Positions 35,598 through 48,899 of a DNA stretch of 64,000 nucleotides are shown one piece after another. Below the pieces are notes generated by a model. It ran no database searches. It saw only the letters and a program-made list of their open reading frames with translations, and was not told where the DNA came from. The DNA is from Psilocybe azurescens (lineage: Eukaryota; Basidiomycota; Agaricomycetes; Agaricales; Agrocybaceae). Position 1 is the stretch's first letter. Every line of letters begins with the position of its first letter. The stretch covers positions 496,001 to 560,000 of the forward strand of contig JAJIRX010000557.1 of the NCBI GenBank assembly GCA_023853785.1. Reading direction: 5' to 3'. Made by a program: the position numbers and the translations under genes.

Positions 35598-37803
35598 CTA
35601 TTCCCCGCCCCCTGATGCCGCTTTCAAAATTGCTTCTTGTACACTCTCGCATTGTGAAAGAAGCTGAATTTCATTTTGGCCTGGGTAGAACCACGAGCAT
35701 ACAGCCTGAAATATGATATATCAATACCACCACGATGATGGGAAGAGATCAACGTCTTACAATCATGATGTAGAAGGAGACCATGGCTATGCCCTCGGCC
35801 CAGTTTGTTTTAGAGTCTGCAGTGACGTAGTTGACAAGGAAACAGGATCCCAGAAGAACCGCCACTTCGAAAGTCTCTGCAGAGATTTATTAGATAGCTG
35901 ATAAGTAATAACACACATCAAGTGCTCACCGAAAAGCAAGGTTAGAGGCTTATTAGTCCACCATCCAAGGAGGGACCAAAAGAGGCATCCAGAAGAGCGT
36001 AAATTGGATGCTAAGATCAATGGCCTCTCCTTTGGCCAGTGTGGTGGGAGGTGTAGGTTCATGAAAGAGATGTCTAAACATATATCGCACAAAATATACA
36101 GCAGCAACTGTGCCATCTGCTGCGAAAGAGACAAAAGGTAGCAGAATCAACCCGAACCATCTAGACAAAATTGAGGAAGATTTGAGCATAAATACGAGCG
36201 AGATAGAATGAGAATGACGCACTCTAACTTGATATTGGCACTTTCTCGCACGAAATCGATGCTTTCGACCAACTAAAGAAATTCAAGGTGTAAGTTTACT
36301 TTTCTCAGATCATTGGATTGTGACATTACATATTCTGCTGTGGCCGCCATTAACGCTATACAAATAGCAAGCATTACTATGCAAACCCATTGATTTACTT
36401 CTGGGTCGTCGTTCTTCAGATGTGCAATATGTTCCTTTAGGCCTGCCGGTGCTTCAGGCGCAGCAGCGAGATTAAGAGCATTGTCTTCGCCAGGAGGATT
36501 ATGGAGGTAGACCCGCGAACAGACATAACTTATGATTGTAAGTTTGATATGGGGCTATGAGATCAGAACTGATGCGGATCACTCACACGAAGAGCAATAG
36601 AACCGCAAGACCTCGGCTCATCTGGAGAAAACTGTGGCGAGTTGTATCGTTCACAGCCTGCTTGGCGCCTGTCTCGCCATTAATGTCGAGGGCGCCGCTG
36701 ATGGCAGAGAAAAATGCAGCTGGAATGAGCAAACTTAGAACCCTATCTCGAGATAAATATTCATGTTAAAAGCTGGATGGACTTCAATGATGATGGAAAA
36801 ACCGCACCCAAGCGTCAGCAGAGAATGATTCAACTGAGTTAGATGGGGGTGTAGATCTTGTTGAATTATGCGCGCCCCGCCAATGACGAATGCCGTTCCA
36901 GGCACGAGTAAAAGGTGAAGAATAACGACACCTGTCCTTAAATTTAAATATACCTTCGATCTCCCAAGAGTCTGAATAAAACTGACCGATAATCGTCGAC
37001 TTCAGCAACACTAATCTGGGCAATTGAGGTTTCGTTAGAAATGTTCTAATGACTGAAGAACAATGCATTACTCACTCGCATTTTATGAGAAGTATAATTG
37101 CAAGCGTGGCTTCGACCGCGCTGTAATTGCAAAAAAAGATTAGCAGGAGGAGCGTCATGATTCATGCAAGGCCAGCTTACTTATTGAGTGTCACAACCAC
37201 CAAATCTCCCAGATCTTTACCAAGATAGAAGGCCATTTGTTCCCCTCCATAATCAAAGAGTCTTTCCAATGGAACAATTGCAAAGAAACAAACTGCTTGG
37301 AGGTCAGAGTAAGCCTCTGAAGACCAAGGCAGAGACTTACGCGAGAAAGTGACTTTATCACTCCAGTTCAAGAAATTGGAGGCCCATGCAAATGGGATGA
37401 ACAACAGAAATATGTTCAGCCCTGCAGATATAGAAAGAGATTACAATGATGATGGTGAGGTGACAAGCAAAGCAAAAAAAACAGGAATCGTACATGATGA
37501 CCAGAAGATGGCCTGCAGGCTTTCCACGACCCCAATTCTCCTCTTCCCTTTCCGAGTAAACTGATCCCAGAATTTGACGAGCTCTTCTTTGTTTTCTTGG
37601 AATCTGAACGTCTCGCCAAGTTCTTGGCCAAGCTCCTGCAGGCGACTATGGCGACTTTGTCGGCTTTGGCGGGACTCTGCTCCAGCAGACATTAAATTGG
37701 GACTAAACTTTGGCTCGATGCTACCCTCTTCTTCGTCTGGCAGACGGAGGTTGTGGTTTCGCTGGCGGGAAGCACCAGCATTGGAATTGGCAAGTGTAGA
37801 CAT
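35598..37803 (-). CDS. CaCA-family vacuolar cation/H+ exchanger (VCX1/VNX1-like)
   Basis: Multi-pass antiporter, probably in the vacuolar membrane, exchanging Ca2+ or monovalent cations for protons. A hydrophilic N-terminus (Met-Ser-Thr-Leu-Ala-Asn-Ser, start 37801-37803) precedes about 11 hydrophobic segments. The alpha-1 repeat is visible as Asn-Ala-Val-Glu-Ala-Thr followed by Lys-Ser-Thr-Ile-Ile-Gly. The alpha-2 area includes Phe-Val-Ser-Phe-Ala-Ala-Asp-Gly-Thr, and the last helices follow Lys-Thr-Asn-Trp-Ala-Glu-Gly. The long N-terminal extension and Phe-Asp-Tyr-Gly-Gly-Glu-Gln-Met resemble VNX1/CAX-type fungal members more than the short Vcx1. Exons join without frame repair. Substrate cannot be decided from sequence. 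Confidence 0.85.
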
Positions 37804-38579
37804 GAGGCAGAAGTGACAGTATGCGAGGTCGTTACAAGGGTATATTAATAACTTCACAGTTCAGAGATCCAGTTCGTAGATGTGAGCTGCAGAGAACAGA
37901 AAAGAGAAGCGAGTCCTGGACAAGCCTTGTGGGCACGTTTAGTGGACTGTGGAAGTCACTCCGCTGGGGTGTTGGACAACGTTTCAGCATCCCTTAAGTA
38001 GACTCCGGTGGTGACAGCAAAAATATACTTAACCACGACCATTGAGTCCTGCCAAGGCCAGAGATGCCTCAAAATCTCCGGACATGGCGTGGGATATACA
38101 CAACGCTAAAATTAGATTACGTGCCAAGGTTTTAGTATTGATCATGAATTGGGCTTTGTGAATGGGTACTGGCCCACTCGAGGCGTTCTACTCGGCGATT
38201 GTATGAGTAACTTACAAAGCTCCAATATGGTTTGCTCAAAATCTAACTAGAAAATGACTGGTGTCTCCTACCAAAGTGTCTTGAAGCTTGCTATGTTGTG
38301 ATGTGTAAAAACGGGTACGGAATTGACAAGCGCCGAATGTAAACCAGTCAGATAATTTTGACCAAACAGACTGTCATAATTGGCTAAAATACATAGGCCG
38401 TAGGGTTCTTCCAAGTGAATATAGCTCGACTGTATCATGCTTGAAATCCAAAAATAATCGGTAACAACTTCAGGCTTTTGGGGGTCATTTATGGCCTCGG
38501 TTTCGGGGAAAAGTTTACAAAGCCCAACATGCTGCTTGCAGTGAAAGAATAAATGCCTAGCCTTCGGAATTGTGTTAGC
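37804..38579. other. Intergenic / degenerate sequence
   Basis: Contains the upstream region of the exchanger gene (near 37804-38000) and a further 500 bp with no readable frame. The right part may be the decayed 3' end of the broken glycosidase-like gene, but conserved residues could not be followed below 38580. Confidence 0.4.
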
Positions 38580-39650
38580 CTGCTAGAAGAGACCGATGAA
38601 AGCCAGAGGGTCAACTGTATTTTGTAACCGACCTTCCACATTTTTTATAAGATTGAGCCCGCGGTTGGCAGAGCCTATCTAAGACGTGTCATTCTTAAAA
38701 ATGGCCATCCGATATGTCACAGATGCAAGAAGGGCGGTGTCAGCAGCATCAGTAAAAGACGTCGAATTGTCAATAACATTGTACAATGTCCCGTTGGCGT
38801 CATGGTAGCATGGATATCAAAATGTCCCCAATGCGAAGAGAAGAACAACACGAACTTGATGTGACCAAGAAGCCTCAAGGATTTCGTCGATCCAAGTGGT
38901 AAGACTAGCCTGATGGCTTGCAAATTTGGTATGCGCTCGAAGTATGGTTCAGCGTTGACAAAAGGCATAGCACGCCAGCAGCAGCCCAAGCGTTTCCTTA
39001 GAATGTGTTAGGTTGGCATCTTCGAATAAATAAATCTGTCAGACTCACCTGTTGCTCGATGTGTCTTGTCTTCAAAATCGCCCAGTGCGATGTGCCTCCA
39101 CAACCCGAATCATCTCTTAGGGTGTCTCGATATAAACGACATCGATCATAAAACAGTACCCGACCTTTGAATCCGCCTCTTGAAGTCGCTGTAGCATGTA
39201 ATAAAGGGGGAAAACGTGTATAAAAAAATTGGGTCTGTGGATGGTTGGCACCTCATGACCGATACAAAGAACTGGCGAATCACCGCAACTGAACTTCGTC
39301 TGTGCGACAGAGAAAGCACCTTCCTCAGAGCAAGAAGCGTCCTGAAGAAGGTAAGTCCAATTGACCGGACATGCTTTACGCGTGCATGAGATCAGATAAA
39401 ATTCGCGCGCGAGCAAAACGGCTATCTCTAGGCCTAGATGTAGCAAAATAAGTCGCTGAGGGGGTGAGTTCTACTCATGTAGATGGGATTCTTAGTTATC
39501 TGCGATATATACAACGTCAGAGTTGGCTGTCAAATGGGCGGGAGGAGTAAAAGCTGCTGAGTCAAAGACTGACAAAGAGGGCTATGACAACTTTCTGCTG
39601 CCGTTCCCAGTTCCCAGAGGTGGAGAGATGTGCTACAAACCATGAGAGTG
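38580..39650 (-). pseudogene. Broken six-hairpin glycosidase-like gene (GH105-like, fungal)
   Basis: Fragments in several minus-strand frames line up with a fungal six-hairpin glycosidase-like family: Trp-Glu-Leu-Gly-Thr-Ala near 39610; Val-Phe-Asp-Ser-Ala-Ala followed by Thr-Ala-Asn-Ser-Asp-Val-Val-Tyr-Ile-Ala near 39485-39575; Gly-Gly-Thr-Ser-His-Trp-Ala-Ile-Leu-Lys-Thr-Arg-His-Ile-Glu-Gln-Gln near 39050-39100; then, after a GT-AG intron, Leu-Gly-Leu-Leu-Leu-Ala-Cys-Tyr-Ala. Further on are Trp-Ile-Asp-Glu-Ile and Leu-Tyr-Asn-Val-Ile-Asp-Asn-Ser, with Thr-Ala-Leu-Leu-Ala-Ser-Val-Thr-Tyr-Arg near 38710. In-frame stops occur inside the conserved part (after Cys-Gln-Arg, after Asp-Thr-Ser and after Gly-Leu-Phe). 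Because stops as well as frame shifts are present, real decay is likelier than sequencing error. Family assignment is from memory of fungal homologues and moderately sure. Confidence 0.6.
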
Positions 39651-40253
39651 ACGGAATCCCGCAAACCTTGTTGATGCTAAGTACATATCTCCAACACATT
39701 TGTTCGCACTTCGGTGAAGTTAACGTCTTGGATAAGATCGCAAGGAAGTATAGAGGTCCACGAAGTGGAAATGGCTATAAGCCCAGAGGATCCATGGGTC
39801 CATTGTGAGAATTCGAATTCCAATGATACTTGCAGAGATTCGCCGACGAGGTCTGGCTCAGGATACAAAGTCACCAAATGGCACTGAGCAGAAAGAATTC
39901 GGCTGCACAAGTTGCGCACAAGGTCACCGCTAGCATAGATTAATTGGAGAGTATTCTGAGCGTCAAAATTATTTCTTAAACTGGTATAAAAATCCAAGCG
40001 AATTTATGTGATGAAAACCATAGATGATTCATGAACTTCGGTCGAGGAGAAGATGAGGCTTTGTTGAAAGACATCATGTAACTGCGTCCTTAACTTGTCT
40101 TGTTTATCCAGACTAGCCTAAGCAAGCTGGGGTAAACAATGCCTGCCAATTTCATCCAGTGCTCCGGCTCACGTTGTCCGCACCACATTGTCCCTTTCGT
40201 GTTGTTCACCGACTCGCGGCTTTCAAGCCTACCAAGCTTGCAGAACGACATAT
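39651..40253. other. Spacer between the broken gene and THO2
   Basis: A minus-strand open frame at 39677-39997 (106 codons, containing Thr-Leu-Tyr-Pro-Glu-Pro-Asp) could be the 5' part of the broken gene or an unrelated relic; I cannot support either. The THO2 promoter lies at the right end. The frame stays open upstream of the THO2 ATG (to about 40185), so the exact start there is a choice. Confidence 0.4.
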
Positions 40254-43200
40254 GGACGTTGTCAATAACGTTCGCGAATGTCTGAAAACCTGGAGTAGAG
40301 GAGGAGATTCGGATTGGTATGCCTAATTTTATTTGCTGTGTCCCTGAAGATATCTAACATTGTCTTTTCCCAAAGCCGCAACCTTCTCATTGCACCGCAC
40401 TGTAATCCTCTCAACTCGGACTGCTTAGACATTCTTACGACAGCCTATCATACCCTACTTTGTGCAACACTTTTAACATGGTCGCCGCCTCACCCATTGA
40501 CGCCCACAGCGTTCGCTGAGTTCGTACAGTCTGTCCTTCGAGCTCTACCGTCGTCCTCCAGCACATCACCAAAGGTGCCCACACATGTCTCAATCTTTGG
40601 GGATCATCTCGTGGATATGATATGGGCAGTGGACATGGAGCTTGACGAGTTGCTTAACGAAGCACGCATTGCTGCCACTGCCGCAGGAGAGGGCAAATTG
40701 GCGTCAAAGGACGTCGCCAATCTTCTCAATAAAGCAAAGAGAGCACAGTCAAATGCCGAGACTGATAAGCAGCGTATCCCTGCCATTGTTATGAAACTTT
40801 TGGTATGGGACACAGACATCATTCACACACTTGCTAACTCATATGTGTGCATATTCAGGAATATGGCATCATCAGCCCCAACCATTGTCGAGAAAGACTG
40901 GAATCAACTGTTTTGGCCAGTGTCGGCCTCATTCAAGACAAGACCGTGCAGGATAAGAAAGAGATACGAACAAGGACTGGACTATTGTGGGTTTCAATTG
41001 CCATGTTCTTTCTAGTTTACTGATTGTGGACCCCACCACAGTTATAAACAGAACAAGTTCAACCTACTTCGCGAACAGTCTGAAGGCTATAGCAAACTTA
41101 CGGTTGAGTTGACGAGTAGCCTCGGTCCACCTCACTCCCCCTCAAACTGGTAGACCAACTGAATCATATTCTGTAATCGAAGACCGTGCTAGGCCTGTTT
41201 GGGAGAAAGTCATCAGCCTCATAGGCTATTTTGATTTGGATCCCAATAGAGCTTTGGACATTATTCTCGATGTCCTTTCGCAACATCTCACGACGCATTA
41301 CACCTTCTTCCTCGCGTTGTTGTCATTTTCTCCATGGTCTGGTTCGTATCGTCGCCCTATTCCCGAAGGAGAAGAAATGGATACGAAAGTCGAAATTTCG
41401 GAGGGTGCATATAAAGGCAAAAGCTTGGACGAGGTCTTGACCACAGCTGAGTCGCATTCAAGACCTGCTGCAACCGGCACTCCAAAGACTGGGGGCGCTC
41501 GAGTCTTGGCACAGGTATTAGGATTTAAATTTAGCTACTACCAGGTCTGTATTACAGTCCCAGCCTCATATCATGCCACTGTCCAACACTCATATTATCC
41601 ACTAGTCCACCGATGTTTTGGAACCAACACCTCGTAATCTTTATTTAACCGCTGCCATTTTAATTCGAGAGGGCTTCATCAATCTCGAGGATTTGTATCC
41701 ACATGTGAGTGGTAATCATATTTGTAATCTGTCTAAAATTTGAACTATTTCAAGCTCGCTCCCAAAGACGACGACATGGAAAAATATCGGCAAGATTATC
41801 TTGCGGATGTTAAAGCCAGAATAGCTGGCGCAAAGAATAGCTTTACTTGCAATGGCTGCGCCGCTTGAGTCTAACTCTTCTTCATCACAGCCGAAACTTT
41901 TGCAGCTGCTCAAACAGAACCAAAGAAATCGGAAACGAAGAGCACTAATCAGAAAGTCGTTCTCCTAACGAGTCTGCTATCCGTTGGTGCCCTCAAACCT
42001 GCTATCGCCATCCTATCGAAGTTCCAGTGGTTGGTCGATTCTAACACTGAGATCGCCGACCTCATGATTCGGATAATGAAAGTGTCTATCGCACCGCTAT
42101 ACGACTCGCTGCTCTCAAAAGAACGCGCTGAGAGCTTCACCAAACCAAAGGCACGATACGGACCTTCTGGATTGGCATTTCCTAGTCCTAGGAAGCCTGT
42201 TCTCACTTTGTGGGCCCCAGCTCCTCCCAGTACTAGCACAACCGACTTTGTGTTCTTCTTTCCGGAATGGTCAGATAGGATCCCACTCAGTAGAACATTC
42301 GAAGACCTTGAAGATGTTATCGAGCCTCTTCTTCGTTTTATTGGCCTCCATGTTTCTCGTGACTCACTCTTCATGTCCAAGTTCCTTCGCGTTGGACGTC
42401 TTCACTTATCATCAATAATTCCTGTCGAGCCTGCAACGAAGAGAACGCAACCGGAACTTGTTGAAGATCATCCTGTCCGAGCCTTATGGTTCAGGATCAG
42501 TCGACAATATCTACTGCCGGCACTGTCGCTCATTAGAGGAAATGCTGTTCTGACCGTGGACGTCTGGACCATCATACGCCAATTCCCGACTGTGGACCGT
42601 TGGAAATTATATGGTGAATGGAAGCTGGGGGTTTACCAGTCGCATCCTGAGCTTCGTATCCGTCAGGTGCAGGCGGATCGAGAATCTAAAGGAATACTCC
42701 GCCGTCTATCGCACAATACGATTGACTCGCTATCTGGACCTGTCGCAAAGCTGGCACACTCAAATCCTTGTATCTTTTTGACCAACGCTGTTAATCAAAT
42801 TATGGCGTATGACAATCTTGCAAGTGTCGTCATCCAAGCTCTGCGTTATGTGACGAACATGGGTTTTGATGTCCTTGTGTTCATCGTCCTTAGCGCACTT
42901 GCAAACACAGACAAGGAACGTGTTAAAGAAGATGGCGTGAATACTTCAGATTGGCTTCAGAGTATGTGCTCTCTCTTCTTGATTTATCTTCTTTATTCAA
43001 TCAATCCATGTGTCTCCTTTACAGGTCTTGCATCATTCACAGGCATGCTTTTCCGAAGATACAGTGCAGATCTTACACCCGTCATAAAATATGTTGTTCA
43101 TCAACTTCATAACGGGCAAACCACAGAAATCATTGTCTTACGGGAATTGATCTGGAAGATGGCTGGAATTGAACCTTTTACCCAGCCTGTCGGAATCACA

Positions 43201-46200
43201 AATGGCAGCAATGGCTGGTGGGCCTGCACTCCGTATTGAGGCTATTGCATCGGCCACACGAGGAGCGCGACTTGAACCAGGCGACGCCGCATTGAGAGGA
43301 CCTTCGCGTCTTGGAAAATGCTTATGGAATCGTCTCTGGCTCTTCCTCTTCTTATTCAAGTAGCCCAACAGCGCCAAGCATGTGTATATAAGGCCCCAGA
43401 CGCACATTTGAAATCTTTGGCAGGACTTTATGACGCAGTAAGCACTACCACAATGTTGGAAATTTGAAATCAAATTAACATTTGATCATAGACACACGGA
43501 GTTTTGCTGCAGTATCTAGAGCTTTTGACAACACCCTCTGTAATCTCTCCGGAGATTTATGCGGATAACATCTTGCCCTCTCTGAAAGCACTAGGACAAG
43601 ATTATGGTGTTTGCGCGCCGATATGCATGCAAATCTTGCGACCGGTGCTCAATGCTAAGCTACTGGTCTGTCTTCCTTTCTTTCCCCCGGTTCGTGTACT
43701 GACTTCGTCCCCAGAAATCGGCACTCGCCATGCAAGAGCAAGAACGCATCGCAAACGAGGAGGCGGAGAAGCGGCTAAAGGCGGCGCTGACAGCCAAGAG
43801 AGAACCTGGCGCTACAGTCTCACGCGTTGCATCTCCTGCAATTGGGAATGCAGCAGCCTCGGAGATTCCAGAAGTAAAGCCAGTCGTTGCAGACGAAGTT
43901 GAAGTGCCCATGGAAGTGGACTCTACTCCTCCAGCTGCACCTCCAAAAGAAGAAGTCTGTTTTTCTCCGATTATCTGGACACGCTCCCTTGAATTACAAC
44001 TTTTTTTTTTGCAGAGTCCATGGATACCCGAACTCGCTGCGTTATTTGAGGACGTTAAGGCAATTGCACCTGGAAATGCATATGATGTTATTGGGTGCGT
44101 TTTTGGTGCTCTGAGATTTCTTGTCGGAACCTAACTATCTTTCATCGTGTCATAGACCCGGCTTCTACCTGACGTTTTGGCAGCTCTCTATGTATGATTT
44201 AGCGCCCCCGAGCTCGAAATATGACGAAGAAGGCTCGAAATTAAGAGCGCTTTCTCGACAAGAAGACTCTAAATTCATTGCTGCGGATCGATCTGCAGAT
44301 CGTGCCAAACGTTTGACTGCCAATTCTCATCGTCTGCGCCGCGACCGATACACGTCATTCGTCCACACACTTGCTCAGGAATTCAAAGAGCAGACTATCT
44401 CCCGAGCTTTTACAATCAAACGCCTGGGCAAAGAAAAGCAACATTGGTTCACACATTGTAAATATATGTCATATTTCTATTGATGGTTAAGACTCTAAGA
44501 ATACACCAAAATCTAGCACCCAAGTCACCTCTTCTCATAAATTCCATCATAGAACATTGTGTTCAACCCCGCTGCCTATTATCGCCTATGGATGCAGATT
44601 TTTGTGCCCAATTCATCAAAGTTTTGCATCTTCAAGGAACACCTGGTTTCTACACTCTTGGATGTTATAATAAGGTACTTTCTATGATACTGGTACTTAT
44701 CATCATTCTGAATCTTTTATCCAGTTACTTGGAGAGCACGTCAAAGTTGTCTTATTCTCATGCAGTGAATATGAGGCCCGAAATTATGGTTAGTCGTGGT
44801 CTGATTACAATGTATCTAAAGATAACGCCTCATCTATGCCTGATAGGCCGATTCCTTCTCGGCATTCTCCGCGATCTTCTTAGTTGGCATCTGGACGAAG
44901 CAGCTTACATTCAAGATAATAGAACGAAAGTTGGCGGCAAAAGCGTGATTCTTCCCGGCTTGCAATCCAAGTTTATGACCACCAACAGCGTAGCAAACGA
45001 GTTGTTTACATGGTCGGCCTTTACTAAAGTTTCACGCAAGTGGCATCGGAGGTTGGCCGTAGTAGGTTTCTTCAATTTGGCTCCTTTGCTCTCACTGACC
45101 CATTGCATTTTTAGTCCTTCATCGATTGCATACAAACTGGGGAGTTTATGCATGTCTACAACGCTATTGTCGTCATGAAAGAGATTCTTGATGTCTTCCC
45201 TCTGGCCAGTGTAAACGAGCACTGCGGACTAAGCATCAATGCTGCCATTGACCGTTTTGTGGAAACAGAAGAGCGCGGCGATTTGAAGATTCTTGCTCGA
45301 TCGTCAGTGTTTTACTTTTTTATGAAGCCAGATTCTTTTCATTTACCGTCTACCACCAGTTATTCTGCTAGTTTGAAAAGGAAGGAAGCGGACTGGGCAC
45401 CACCCAAACAGCAAAATCATGTGTGTTCATTCAGTTGCTTAGAATTTTTTAAATCTAATCCCTTGTTCGTTAGTCGAACGGAACAACCTCCCCTAGGCCT
45501 CCTTTGCCCAATACAACAAGTAATTCAATTCCAGAAAAACCTCGAAATGCTCCATTACCGACTGGTCCAAGTGCACAGTCCACTGTCTCTAGAAATGGAC
45601 CACAACCTCCTGCATCTGCTCCATCGGCGCCTCGTTCTCAAATTACCAATCAGAACAGCAGCATAAGCTCCACCAAGCTTGCAATGGAAAGGTGATAGTG
45701 AAATCAACAATGTACATAGTTACTGTTAAATTAACGCTGTCTTATTAGCATTCCGAGACCAGAGGTTGTTAAAAGAGTGCGGCACGATGCCAAAGCCGTG
45801 GATTCTCCGAAGGCATCTACAGACGTTGTGATGACTTCAAGTGTAGAACCTTTGCAATCCAATGACCGCACAGGTGGTTCTATTCAAAGGGAAGGATCTC
45901 GTGATGAGCCGTTTGCACCCAATCGACCCAATGCCGCAGAACAACCCTCGCGCCCTCCCCTAGAGAACCCCAGAATTCTTCTCATCAGAATGGACCTTCC
46001 AATAACTACCCTGAGACTTCTCGCTTCCATCGCTCAGAACAATCACAAGCACGATCTGATACACCTGTGATGCCCCCTCCCGCTGTACCAAGTCAAACAG
46101 CGTCAGCGCAGGAACTCCGAGAAACTGCAAGGCAGACGATTGGCAAATCTGACAGGCCAGAGGCGAGGAGTCAGAATGGATCTGCTGCTCCTTCTCCTCG

Positions 46201-47637
46201 CCTTCGTTCTCCTTCGCCACCAAGCCGTCCTGGGACCAGGAATCCTAGCAATGAAAGTCGCACCAGTCGCAATAGTGGAGGCAAATCTCGGTCTGACCCT
46301 GGTCGTTCTGATCGCAACGCAGATGACCGTCGAGAACGCGAAGGCCACCAAGAAACTCGAGAACCGACTGGGCCTGTTGGCCGACGGGACAGTCTTACTC
46401 ATACTCGCACTGATCGCAGTGGCCGTGATCGCTCTGGTCGCGACGGAGATAAAGACAGAGATACCGACCGCGATAAAGACCGTGGTCGTGATAGACACGG
46501 CGGCGACAGGGACCGTGATAAAGACAGGGACCGCGATCGCGACAGGGATAGAGACAGAGACAGAGACAGAGAGCGGGACAGGGAACGCGAACGAGACAGA
46601 GATCGTCACCGCCGTGACGACAAAGATCGTGATAGGGATGTCCGAAAAGACCGTGACTCTGGACCAATTCGTAGCCAGGCGGCACCTTCTGCCCCAGTAT
46701 CCACCCCTTGATGATCGGGGTCTGCCTACTCGTCCTGATCTTTCAAGAAATCGAAACGCACCACAGATCGATGACGGGCTTGGTAAGAGGAGGCGCCAAT
46801 CAGAGGACGAAGTGAGCACTATACTTTTCTTTGTTTGACTTACATGTATCAACATCAAACTACAGCCTTCAGATAGAAATTCAAAACGAAGTACTCGAAA
46901 GGAACGGGAAGATCGTAGTCGCAGACCTAGCGAAAAAGAGGAAAGGAATCGTGATTCTGAGAGACGTCGCAAAGACCGTGACGGTCCTGATTCCGACGTT
47001 CGAGCCTCCTCTTCAGACAAGGTATGGCAATTTGTTTTTCAGACCTGCTTCCCAATCGTTCATCACTTTTAATTCAGTCCAACGACAAACGCATACCTGA
47101 TGGTCCTCAGGGCAAACCAGTCGCTAGTACGCCTTCTGCCCCGAGAGCCATGGGTAACGATTCTTCGAGGACAAAAGTTGAACCTATGAATCCCCGCGAT
47201 CGCCACCGTGAAAATGCGCCATTAAACAAAGATTTACCTTCGTCACTCGGAAATGGCCCAATTAATCAACAAGAAGGTGGCTCGAGAGGTTCAGGGGTTC
47301 AGTCAGCCTCCGTTCTCGCATCAGTGATGTGGAAGTGCCTTTGTCTTTCAAGGACGCCGGGCGCGACGAACGTGAGATCCAGCGAAAACGAACCGCCTCT
47401 GGTATGTAATTTCTGTCTTTAATTGCGTGTGGATTTTGCTTAACGTGTATGTGCCTCCTAGATCGAGAACCCGACATGAACGATTTATCGGGGCCTTCTC
47501 ATGACAATAGCATGCAGGCATCGAAAAGGCCGCGTCCAAACCCTAATAACCGTAATCGATCCTTCCCTAACAGCGGTCATGGAGGTCTTGCGCGGAAAAC
47601 GTTGCCGATCGACCATGACAAGAACCAGAGGAGATAG
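40254..47637 (+). CDS. THO2: THO complex subunit 2 (THO2/THOC2)
   Basis: Largest scaffold of the THO/TREX complex, coupling transcription to mRNA export and limiting R-loops. It starts [18 protein letters not shown]. Landmarks: Leu-Val-Asp-Met-Ile-Trp-Ala-Val-Asp near 40610; Gly-Tyr-Phe-Asp-Leu-Asp-Pro-Asn-Arg-Ala near 41225; the Tho2 middle domain (42030-43230); the Tho2 C domain with Gln-Pro-Arg-Cys-Leu-Leu-Ser-Pro-Met-Asp-Ala-Asp, Glu-Tyr-Glu-Ala-Arg-Asn-Tyr and Arg-Lys-Trp-His-Arg-Arg. The tail is a disordered Pro/Ser region plus an Arg-Asp repeat, ending at TAG 47635-47637. At least eight single-base breaks are implied: C run 41137-41141 (one too many), 41832-41844, 41889-41894, T run 43176-43179 (one too many), A run 43315-43318, 45957-45960, 46704-46707 and 47276-47284. 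The splice around 44460-44530 is unclear. Conservation on both sides of each break argues for one gene with sequence errors. Confidence 0.9.
46387..46665 (+). repeat. Arg-Asp/Arg-Glu low-complexity repeat in the THO2 tail
   Basis: A near-tandem six-base pattern of the type (A/C)G-purine-GA-pyrimidine encodes alternating Arg and Asp/Glu for over 60 residues. Similar RD/RE-rich mixed-charge tracts occur in RNA-processing proteins and promote nuclear-speckle condensation. It is also an expected place for length variation between strains. Confidence 0.75.
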
Positions 47638-47825
47638 ACGTGTCAAAATGTAGCATATTACATATCATTTAAAATATCCTGAACCCCAAATTTTAGTATA
47701 ATACATATACAAATTGTCCCAGTTGAATGGAGGTCGGTGTGATTGTGTAAGTAGTAATGATACATTGTGATAAGATTCCTGCCTTCCTGTTGGTTAATGT
47801 GGCGCCTTATATTCTCGTGAGTATA

Positions 47826-48899
47826 TTAATGTTTGATGAGAGTAAGGAATTCTTCGCGTGTTTTCTGTTGCGTCCTGAAACAACCAAGCATACAAGAAGT
47901 GACTGTGACAGACCCAGGCTTTTGCACGCCTCGCATTGTCATGCAAAGATGTGTGGCCTCCATGACCACAGCTACGCCTCGAGGTTTGATAGCCTCCTGA
48001 ACTGCGATTGCAATCTGCTTCGTTAGGCGCTCTTGGACTTGAAGACGCCGGCTGAATGTTTCGGCAATACGGGCCAACTTAGAGAGTCCAAGGACAAGTT
48101 TGTTGGGTATGTAGGCGATGGCGATCTTTATTTGTTTTCCCCGTTAGTTTTGAAAAGTGACATTTATACTGGGTGTATTCTCACCTTGCCTGTGAAAGGC
48201 ACCAAGTGATGCTCGCATAGGCTTGAGATATCAATATCGCGGACAAGCACCATCTCATCATGATCCTCGGCGAAAACGGCGTCGTTTATAACGTCTGGAA
48301 AATGTTAAGGTAGTTGTCCCTGATGGTGTAAAATGATTGTGACGCACCAGCTAATCGTTCTTCGTAACCACGAGTCATCCACATCAGCGCCTGCGCATAG
48401 CGAACTGGTGTTCTCACCAAGCCCTCGCGATTTGGATCTTCGCCTATGCACTCCAGGATCGTTCGGACAGCTGATGCCATCTTTTTCTCCCGGGCCTCTT
48501 TTTCCTCTGGGGTTGCGTTTAGACGAGACACGGTGGATTTGGCTTGATCATCGGTCATGTTGAGAAAATCGTGACTCGATTAATGCAACAGATAAAGGGG
48601 CGCACCTGGCCAACCCAAACCATTGGGATCGGGAACGAGCAAGTCCTGGGCTAGGTGTGATGAGAGAAGGGAATCATTTGGTAGTCCATGTGTAAGGGGT
48701 GTTGATACTCCAGACTTTCGAAAGCCATATCCATCCCTTGAAATGGGACTTTTTGGAATATTGGGGGACCCTGCACATCCGGGTCAAGAACATCTTCCCC
48801 TGATTGGTCGTCTGCAGACGACTGTTGCTGTTCTACTTGGAGTCGCTGTAAGCTGTCGGACAAGAGAGCGACATGTGAAGGGTCGATAGGCGCAGACAT
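47826..48899 (-). CDS. FOL2: GTP cyclohydrolase I (first enzyme of tetrahydrobiopterin/folate synthesis)
   Basis: Converts GTP to dihydroneopterin triphosphate. The N-terminal extension (Met-Ser-Ala-Pro-Ile-Asp) is fungal and variable. The catalytic domain shows [22 protein letters not shown] (Zn ligand Cys and His), Gly-Leu-Ser-Lys-Leu-Ala-Arg and His-Leu-Cys-Met-Thr-Met-Arg-Gly (second Zn Cys), ending at 47826. A one-base gap at GG 48654-48655 breaks the frame between Phe-Ser-His-His-Thr and Leu-Ala-Gln-Asp; adding one base gives a continuous protein through an intron to Asn-Ala-Thr-Pro-Glu-Glu. Confidence 0.93.

Noticed and set aside
46103..47020. Long minus-strand frame (305 codons) opposite the THO2 tail
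   Set aside because: It is the antisense shadow of the Arg-Asp repeat, which keeps all frames open; no independent evidence.
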